A DNA stretch of 64,000 bases. It comes from Panicum virgatum. Taxonomy: Eukaryota; Streptophyta; Magnoliopsida; Poales; Poaceae. The position numbers and the translations under genes are program-made. This document shows, one piece after another, positions 56,798 through 64,000 of the stretch. The notes under the pieces were generated by a model that saw only the letters and a list, made by a program, of their open reading frames with translations, ran no database searches and was not told the DNA's origin. Location: contig NC_053142.1 of the NCBI RefSeq assembly GCF_016808335.1, positions 45,055,674-45,119,673 on the forward strand, read 5' to 3'. Position 1 is the stretch's first letter. Every line of letters begins with the position of its first letter.

Positions 56798-58369
56798 TCA
56801 TTTGCTTTTGACAGTGAAGTGGAAGCCCATCGGTTCTCGATATTCACCTGTTCCGTGACACAGGAAGCAGTAGTCTAGTCCACTGCCACCACATATTCGA
56901 CACCTGAAAAAAGGAGTGGTGTGGGTTAGCACCATCATGGAGGGCAAGTTCAGGCTTACAGAGCGTATGCCTCACCAGTGTGGCCACTCGCCCTTCGGAA
57001 GCATGACAAGCTCAGCATGGTTAGTTCTGCCTGTAAATCCCAGACAAAAGAAAAAGTTGGACACAGAACACTTTGTACTGATGAATTAGCATCATATAGT
57101 AGCATATCACAAGATAACAGGGAAATCTGGTAAAAGATTGACCTCAGCCGAAACAGTTTCGGCAATCTATTCTCCCTGTGCCCTTGCAGATGGTGCAAGG
57201 AGAATCTGGTCGCTTTGGCCTCTCCCTCCTCACGTTTGACTGCAGACATAGTTACAGTTAGCACATCACGAACCAATGTGCAAAACCGACAAATATCTCC
57301 TCACACATGCTCAAACTGACATTCCGGTGCTTCATCAGTCTCTATCAAGCTGAAGGTCGATCACAAAGCTTGGGGGAAGACATGGAGAGTTAGAGGGTAT
57401 GGGCACTGGCAGGCCAAGAGCATGGGACATTTCAACACTTCAATTATTTGGCAAATATGCAATGAATTGGATCCTAAAGGACAGATGCTGCCCCAATTCA
57501 GAGCAGTACTGCAGAGTTCAGCAAAACCTGAAGAATCACTGTGTGTTGGAGCCTGTTAGACTAACTACACTATAAGAGTTGACTATACAGAAGGTTAAAA
57601 GAAGACGAATATATAGCAGCATTTTAATCCACTTTCTACAATCTAATTTCATGTATTCTCTGCCCCTCCCATGTTGATTTTTTATTCAGTGTAAACATGA
57701 CATGAATATATGTTAAGTCAGGAGAAACACGGCAACAAAAATCAAAGGGTCTGATTTCTATGGCTGTAAAAGTAGTTCAATTATCAGGTGTAAAGGTGAA
57801 CACAGCATTTTTTTTAAGAGTGCACAGCACAATTGCACATGAAGTGCCTGATTGAACATTGATTGCATAAGGAAATCAGCTGCCGTCAATACCAGAGTTT
57901 CAGAGTTCTGACCAGTTAACTCTGAACAGCAAAACTTTGCTAACAGGAGCCTTCCAATTGCAATTTAACAAAGTTGAAACAACTACATTTGAGCTTTTTC
58001 TACCATCCTTCATCTATCTGTTATCTGAATGCAATCTCCGGTTCATTTAGTTTCTGCAGCACACAGGCCTGCTAAGAAATGCTTTGCTACAAAGCTACCA
58101 GCATTCATCAGCAGAGTAAAAGAAAGCAACTGAAACGAAGGATTAACTACGTCGCTTCCTTCTTACCAGGTGTTCGACGAATTGCGGACGCGGGGACAGA
58201 AAGGAGCGGGACAGAGGGAGAAAGACCGAGCTACCTCAGTGCGGACAATCCACGACGGCTTCGATATGCCCAGCCGCCGCGGGGCGCCTTGAACCCCAGC
58301 GGGCGAGCCCGAGGGGGCCTGCGCTGGCGACCCCAGGCAGCCGGAGCCGGTCCCCGGCGCCGCGGACAT
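56798..58369 (-). pseudogene. DnaJ-type (Hsp40) cysteine-rich zinc-finger protein with in-frame TGA
   Basis: Four minus-strand exons join in phase with clean GT-AG borders: 58235-58369, 57143-57239, 56976-57030 and 56798-56903 (131 codons including the stop). The protein has a Ser/Gly/Pro-rich N-terminus, then RRLGISKPSWIVRTE, SNVRRERPKRPD, and two zinc-binding pairs: CTICKGTGRIDCRNCFG and CRICGGSGLDYCFLCHGTG. It ends in FHFTVKSK. This is the J-domain-less DnaJ cysteine-rich family of small, often plastid, plant proteins. Codon 77 is TGA (plus-strand TCA at 57144-57146) where CGA for Arg is expected in the FGRG block. Everything else is intact. It is either a very recent pseudogene, a sequencing error, or rescued by using a weak GTTTCG donor upstream that keeps the frame. 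The upstream frame is open without another ATG, so the start is uncertain. Confidence 0.75.
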
Positions 58370-59002
58370 GGGCGGCGACTGCCCAATGGCTGCTCGCCGC
58401 CTGCTTCTTCGAGTGGTAGTACAATGGAGAGGGTAAGCGGGTTCTGGAGCCTCGTAAATATCCGTGCAACAGCCAACAGCGACGACGGGGAGGGGATCTC
58501 TTCGGGCTCGCCTCAATTGGGCCGGGCCGGGCAGGCCTTTTTTATCGAATACGCAGAAAATCTTTATATTAAGAAGAAGAATATAATTTTACGAACAACG
58601 CGAGCTGAATCGGGCCGGGCAGGCCTTGTTCTTACGGGACATGGTCCTGCGCGGCACTCATTTTTCCTTTTTTTTTTCATTTGTGATTTGTGATTACTAG
58701 TTCTGAACTTACCATATACTCCGTACTGTACTGTGTTGAGATCGAGACATTGATTGACGAATAGTTGCAGTTCTGAATTTGGGCAGTTCAGAGAATTGTC
58801 AAACAAACATCAAACACGTATAACATCCGCAGTTACTATCCTCCATTAACTACCAGCAGTATTAACCTACCAATTAAGTCTGCTATCAATGGAGTAGCAC
58901 GCGAAACGGTTGACTAGCCCGGCGATCACCGGACAAGCGAGCGCAACCTATAAATAAAGCCTCCAGCCACCTGCAGCGAGTACCAGACCCACCCACCCAA
59001 CC
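58370..59002. other. region between the zinc-finger gene and the ECA1-like gene
   Basis: Head-to-head interval that should hold both promoters. The zinc-finger side is GC-rich. 58550-58870 is AT-rich with a duplicated GAATCGGGCCGGGCAGGCCTT-like block (about 58515-58540 and 58607-58632). Confidence 0.4.
58949..58957 (+). promoter_or_regulatory. TATA box of the ECA1-like gene
   Basis: TATAAATAA lies 54 bases before the start codon at 59003, a usual distance for a plant gene with a short leader. Confidence 0.65.
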
Positions 59003-59755
59003 ATGAGGTCCTCCTCGCTGCTCCCCGTCGCGCTCCTGGCCGCCGCGGCGTGCCTCGCGCTCGCAGGCGCCGAGCCCGCCGCGCCGCGCCGGTCGCTGGC
59101 CGTCGACCCCACCACCCCGACCCGCGCGCGCTCCGACTGGGACTGGTGCTGGGAGTCGCTGCTGACGCTGGGCCTGTGCAAGCACGACCTGCTGGCGTCC
59201 TTGTTCGCGGGGCGCCCCGCCCCGCGCGCGTGCTGCGTCGCGGCGGACGAGGCCGTCCACCACTGCGGGCCCTTCACCCGCGCCTTCATCGTCGGCTCGC
59301 TCCTCCCGCACGGGCCGCTGGCGCAGTGCGCCCTCACGGAGGTCACGACCGGCTCCCCCGCGACGTGGCCCGACGCGCGGGTGCGGGCGCCCCCGCGTGC
59401 ACCCTCGCTTCAAAGTGGCCCCAGAGTTTCGGGCGGTGCGCCCCCGCCGCCGGCGCCAGAGGCGGCGCGGACGAGGGCGCGCTCACCTCCACCGCGGGTG
59501 CCCACCGGAGCTTCCAGCGGAACGCCGGGGACGAAGCCGGAGATGACCGCACGTCCCCCTCCACTGCCGGTCGCGCCGGCAAGAGTTCCCGGGGGGCCGG
59601 AAAAGAGCTTTCGCTTTCCACCACCATTCCCAGCGGAGGTTTCTGCGGGCACGCGCGCGGCTTCGCCAAAGGCGGCGGCTAGCGGAACGCGGGCGCCGGC
59701 GGTTCCTGGTGGCGCACGGCGTGACGCCGGGGCGCGTGGAGCCCCGCCCGTCTGA
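59003..59755 (+). CDS. secreted six-cysteine protein of the ECA1/prolamin-like family
   Basis: Residues 1-23 form a signal peptide (MRSSSLLPVALLAAAACLAL then AGA). The mature domain has cysteines at 49, 59, 77, 78, 88 and 109 in the order C-C-CC-C-C, with WCWESLLTLGLCKHDLL and ACCVAADEAVHHCGPF blocks. That is the pattern of the ECA1 gametogenesis-related/EC1 (Prolamin_like) family, small secreted plant proteins often made in the egg cell or other female tissue. The family normally ends soon after the last cysteine (about 120-150 residues). Here a Pro/Ala/Arg-rich tail of about 140 residues follows, which may be a run-on after loss of the original stop. A TATA box lies just upstream. The gene has no introns, as is usual in the family. 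Confidence 0.75.
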   Translation: MRSSSLLPVALLAAAACLALAGAEPAAPRRSLAVDPTTPTRARSDWDWCWESLLTLGLCKHDLLASLFAGRPAPRACCVAADEAVHHCGPFTRAFIVGSLLPHGPLAQCALTEVTTGSPATWPDARVRAPPRAPSLQSGPRVSGGAPPPPAPEAARTRARSPPPRVPTGASSGTPGTKPEMTARPPPLPVAPARVPGGPEKSFRFPPPFPAEVSAGTRAASPKAAASGTRAPAVPGGARRDAGARGAPPV

Positions 59756-60660
59756 TAAGTGACTGACACGACAGTCCGTTACTAGGAGGAATACCATAAT
59801 AATGGTCGGATGAAAAGCAATGTTCATATAGACATGTACTGAACGCGATGCAACCGCTCTCAAAATGAATCCATACAAGTACAATCAATCATACAAAGTG
59901 CAGTGACAGTGATCATCACGCCACGCAGCAGCCTCGACAACCGGCAGCTTTCCTTCCTCTCCGAGACTACGAGCACTCTGCTCCTCCAGGCGAGGCGAGA
60001 GCTCCAGGCTCCAGCCCGGCGCTCCAAGGCTCCCAGCCTCGTCGCCGACCACCAGTTCTCCGAACGTTGCTTCGTGCCTGCCAAGAAACTTGCAATAAAG
60101 CTTAGCGTGCTCATTGCTCAGACAGGCCGTCCGCTCCTTTGGCTTGCATTGAGACTTGAGAGTCGAGACCACGAGTAGTAGTTGGGTGCCCCGCTCATGC
60201 ATGCGCTTGGTCCAGGTGCAAGGGCTTCTATTGCTCGCCCCCCTGAACACACCTGGTACCGTGGCGCGTTTGGTTCTTCCGGAAGCGCTCGCCCAGCCGA
60301 GAGAGAAACCAGCCTGTCCGATGGTCCGGGATTTCGGATGTGTCACCCTCCAGTCCACTGACCGCCGAGATAAGGGTGTATTTGGTTCTGTTTTTCGAAA
60401 AACCAAAAGCCAATCAAATATATTGGTTTTCCAAAACTACCTTTTGTCAAAATGATTTTTTCCTATGCAAAATTAAAAGCAACTCCTCCTCTGCTTTTAG
60501 CTGCTGCGGAGGTAGGCAACTTCGAAAGATTAACCACCCACCACTTTCAAAAATTAACAATTTTTTAACTTCTTCATAACTCATAGTTTATAGCAGTTTT
60601 TTTTATCTCTTACAGCTCACAAGTCACAACAATTTTTCAAAAACACAGCTCAACTAAGGG
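59756..60660. other. intergenic, no recognisable gene
   Basis: Overlapping open frames on both strands at 59860-60455 have no domain. A repeated GTTTGGTTCT(G/T) motif occurs at about 60268 and 60380. Confidence 0.4.
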
Positions 60661-60899
60661 TCTGTTTAGATGAAACGCAAAAACTTTTTGCATTGCAATC
60701 TTGCTAATTTGAAGTACTAAATGAAGTCTATTTACAAAACTTTTTGCACAGATGGGTTGTAAATCGTGAGACGAATCTAATGATGCTAATTAATTCATGA
60801 TTAATCAATAATTAGCGGATGGTTACTGTAACACCACTGTTGCAAAACATGGATTAAGTAGGCTCATTAGATTCGTCTCGCGATTTACAGCTCATCTAT
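60661..60899. mobile_element. MITE cut by the gypsy insertion
   Basis: It starts GGGTCTGTTTAGATGAAACG and contains GAGACGAATCTAATGATGCTA and, inverted, CTCATTAGATTCGTCTCGCG, a widespread grass MITE structure. Its right end is missing where the LTR begins at 60900, so the LTR element inserted into it. Confidence 0.7.
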
Positions 60900-62330
60900 T
60901 GTCGGGTACCACGATTAGGGACACCCTAATCGGGGTACTAAGATCACTTTAAAACGCAAACAAATGTTAAGGCAGCTGGGCCCACGAAGGCCCACGGCCT
61001 CCTTCCAATCTGAAAGAAAGGAAATGACTCAACGAAGCCCAGCATGCGACCCATTCGCACCCCTCTCGGGCCCGCGTGACGATCTCCGCCTCGCTCGAGG
61101 GCTCCTATCGAGACCCTCGACTGCGCCCCGCATCTCCGCCTCGCTCGAGGGTAGCGAACCTACCCTCGAGCATGCGACTCACCTCCGCTTCGCTCGAGGC
61201 CACCCCTCGGCATAAGGACAAACGGCCCCGCCGCTCAACCGCTTGCCGTATGGGGGAATTAAAAGCCGACCCCTCCTCTACGGCGCCCAGGACAGACGGT
61301 GTCAGACCGCCATTCCTCATGATGGTTGCGACCGGAGTCCCATCCGTCGACTTCGGTCACTGCTCCGCCATCCCGGACGCTGTGGCGGCACTGTGGAACC
61401 TGCGACGCGGGACAAGACGCGCTCAGCACAGTCCCCGTTACTATTTTGCCAACTCCGGTTGACCGGACTCCACCTCATCATACGCATGGCCCCGGACCCG
61501 CCTCCTGCTTGGGAAAGGACTCGGCGACGCCACGTACCCCTCCTCGAGGGATGCTCAGCACACGCAGCTGAAGTCCCGGACCTCCCCCCTCGAGGGGTCC
61601 GGGACCTCCACGCAACCCCCGGACCTCCTTAGTATGCACACCGGTACTTTGCCCAGAGGGGTCCGGGACCGCCGCGTGCCTCGCCACCGCTGGGGCACGC
61701 AGGACCCTGACCTGCAGGGCCCACGGAACGCCATATCTGGAGGCCCGTACACCCTACAGTGACGACCACGCCGCTTGCAGGGGCTGGCAGGACGCCGGCG
61801 CGATCTCCGCAGGACCAAGGACGATATCCAGGACGACTGCCACGCCTGACACCATGCCCCACAGTCTTCCTACAGTGTTCGGTCACTGTACCCCCGCGAT
61901 TCAGGGGAAAACTACGACTTCCACGCCCCCACTCATGTACACCGCCCCTCCTTGTGACTATAAAAGGAGGAGGCAGGCTTCCTTTAAACGGACGGACAGA
62001 CAGACATGCTGACTCCCTTTTCGGACACTTCTGGACATCAGCTACCGCGGTCACCTACACTCATGATCATCGCCTTACCCGACTCCTCTTCTAGCAGAGA
62101 CCTGGGAGCTTCCCTCCCTCTCTCGCCTCGCTTGTACCCCCTACTACAAGCACTCCGGGTGCAAGATAATACAGTGCCCTCGCACACCCCCTTTGCTGGA
62201 CGTACGGCCCCGCGGCCGGAACCAGGATAAACCGTGCGTTACTGTGTTGCCTCTTGCATCATCATCTGGGACGAGGAAACACACAACATTTACTAGTTGG
62301 GATCCAGGCCCCCGGGTCGGGACGCCGACA
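60900..62330 (+). mobile_element. 5' LTR of a gypsy retrotransposon
   Basis: A 1431 bp sequence starts TGTCGGGTACCACG and ends GGGACGCCGACA. It is followed directly by GTTGGCGCGCCAGGTAGGGG, which has the look of a tRNA primer-binding site. A TATA-like CTATAAAAGG at about 61959 precedes the likely transcription start. Open frames inside the LTR (61076-62054) are not genes. The 3' LTR and target duplication lie outside the window. Confidence 0.88.
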
Positions 62331-62396
62331 GTTGGCGCGCCAGGTAGGGGCCGCTGCGTGACATTTTTCTCTCTTGTTCCCTTTTGATCTCCAGGG

Positions 62397-64000
62397 ATGG
62401 CGGGCAGATCCGACCCATACCCTATGGGTGTTTCGGATCCGCTTCTAGCGGGACACATGATCCAGTTCGGGAGTCTCGAGTTCAGAGCAACCGGCAACGG
62501 TTACCTCATGCAACTCCTTTCGCCCAGACGCAACCCCGTCATTCCGACTTCACCAGCCCGGCGCAACAGGCACTCGGGTCAGCGTTCGCGACAAGCACGC
62601 GCGGAGCGGCGCCGTGCGGCACGCCATAGCTCCCCCACGTGGGTTGAGGCTGGCATGTCGCAACTCAGCATCATGGCCAATGGGGCCACCGCTTCGTCAT
62701 TACGTGCCTCGGTGTCATCTGCGCTGGCACCGTCACCTGCTGCAGCACTAGTGCCTCCCAGGGGGGGCTCGACCTCGCCGTCGCCCTTCCCCTTCGGGAT
62801 GCGCAACGCTGCCGCCCGCGCCTCGTTAACCAGCGCTAACTTCACCAAGTATGAAGATCTGCCGGATCATCATCTTCTGTCGATCCGTAGTCTCATCGCG
62901 TCGTCTCTTGACGAATCCTACCCCGAGATGGCGAGCTCAATCGCCAACGACGTCAACTTCTTCATGAACAATTTCACGGCCGAGGAGGCCGAGGACTACT
63001 CTGGGGTTTGCGACCCCGACGCTCTCCGCTCGTTCCAGCTGGCGACGGCTTATTGCCTCACTGCTCCGAAAACTCCAGCGAGGGGGATTACGTTCCTGCC
63101 CGGGAGTGCCTCATGGTCCAGCTCGCGGACGGGCAAGACGACAACGCTCCGAGTGATGACGGGAATGGCGGGGCAGACGCGCAGGTGATCCAACCGGTGG
63201 TGCCGCCTGCAGCCCCCTCTTCTTCGTCAAGCTCGGCGGCACGGCAAGCACAGCTGGCACAGCTCAAGGAGCTTCAACCCAAGCTCGACGAGCAGCGTCG
63301 GCAGACCCAGGAGCTGTGCACCGCACTCGAGCAGCAGCGTACCGCGCGTGGCGCACATGCCCAGGCGGCAGGACATGTTGCCCGGGAGCGCATCCTGGCC
63401 AACGACAACGTCGACAAACCTCCGGAACTGAAGACGGCCGGCGAAAAACTCGTTGCTGCGGCCTATCTACTCAAAGCTATGCCTGAGCCATCGACGCCTT
63501 CGGGCCGCAACCTGCGCCGCAAGGCACAGGAGCTCATCGAGCAAGCTGCCGTGCAGCAGGCCGAGAGTTCTGCGTCTCGTATGCGCTCGAAAGCCCCAGA
63601 GCAGCCTGGCGGGACTGCGCACCAGGACCGCGAGGTTTTTGTGCACACACCACCAGTAGGGAAGGGCAAGGCAGTCGTAGCGCCCGGTGCGAAGGCACCC
63701 TCGGTGCACGAGCGCATCGGGAGAGTTCCCGTAAGGGAGCGAATCCGTGACACGCGCGGTCATGCCGGCGACGGTGACGCCCGCTACATCATCGACGGCA
63801 GGAGGTATACCCCTCGACGGGGTGGACGCTTCGACCCTGGGCACGACAGAGGTGAGTCACCGGAGCCTCCGGGCACCCGGGTGTTCAGCCGGGAGATCCG
63901 AACTGCATCTTTTCCCCCGCGCTTTCAACAACCCAACACCCTCGTCAAGTACTCGGGCGAGACCGACCCTGCAGTCTGGTTCAATGACTACCGCCTAGCG
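62397..64000 (+). pseudogene. gypsy gag, frameshifted, continuing past the window
   Basis: The ORF from ATG at 62397 (MAGRSDPYPMGV) runs to a stop at 63188, but the true frame shifts by one base near 63060. After this shift an open frame continues to the end of the window: an acidic linker, a coiled coil (QLAQLKELQPKLDEQRRQTQEL), a basic region, and the beginning of the conserved gag domain, FPPRFQQPNTLVKYSGETDP and VWFNDYRLA. It encodes the capsid-like protein of a Ty3/gypsy element. The zinc knuckle and pol would follow outside the window. The frameshift makes this copy probably non-functional. Confidence 0.85.

Noticed and set aside
58163..58693. Plus-strand 204-residue ORF
   Set aside because: Antisense to the first exon of the DnaJ-type gene; Arg/Gly-rich shadow.
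61076..62497. Multiple ORFs of 70-140 residues
   Set aside because: They lie inside the 1.4 kb gypsy LTR and its leader, with no recognisable protein.

Overview
The window is plant nuclear DNA from a grass, probably a panicoid relative of Setaria, Panicum, Sorghum or Miscanthus; I cannot fix the species. The evidence is GT-AG introns, a DNA2/JHS1 helicase-nuclease gene with 34 exons, an MRP-type ABCC transporter, TA-flanked Stowaway MITEs, and copia and gypsy LTR elements with tRNA-type primer-binding sites. There are no bacterial operons, CRISPR arrays or tRNA genes that I can see.

Layout. 1-3316 is the 3' part of a decayed LTR retrotransposon. 3317-8740 is AT-rich and apparently gene-free, apart from a small hAT MITE at 7086-7276. 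9258-22026 (+) is an intact DNA2-type gene; its introns hold a Stowaway element, an internally deleted copia element and a solo LTR. 22262-25181 (-) is an unrecognised small gene whose 3' exon was duplicated; the duplicate is broken, and a hAT element sits exactly on a splice donor. 25464-26960 is an intronless, broken poly(A) polymerase copy. 27115-28225 is a 1.1 kb minisatellite. 28.2-36.3 kb is intergenic, with three MITE-like elements including a 363 bp near-perfect hairpin. 36298-43778 (+) is an intact ABCC transporter. 44901-51183 holds an unrecognised multi-exon locus with internal tandem duplications. A young LTR retrotransposon (46683-50139) carrying one huge ORF and no pol domains is inserted in one of its introns.

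52232-52591 is a small hypothetical gene. 53255-55350 is a decayed second copy of the ABCC 3' end plus its downstream flank, split by a copia-type LTR. It is followed by a short F-box gene (55817-56266, -), a DnaJ-type zinc-finger gene (56798-58369, -) with an in-frame TGA inside the finger, and a secreted six-cysteine ECA1/prolamin-like protein (59003-59755, +). From 60900 to the end runs the 5' LTR and gag of a gypsy element that continues beyond the window.

The genes do not form a pathway. The two well-supported household genes act in different places: DNA2 in replication and repair in the nucleus, ABCC at a membrane. The rest shows how transposons and small duplications build and break genes. 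Exon coordinates were read by eye from splice signals and reading phase, and no search was run.
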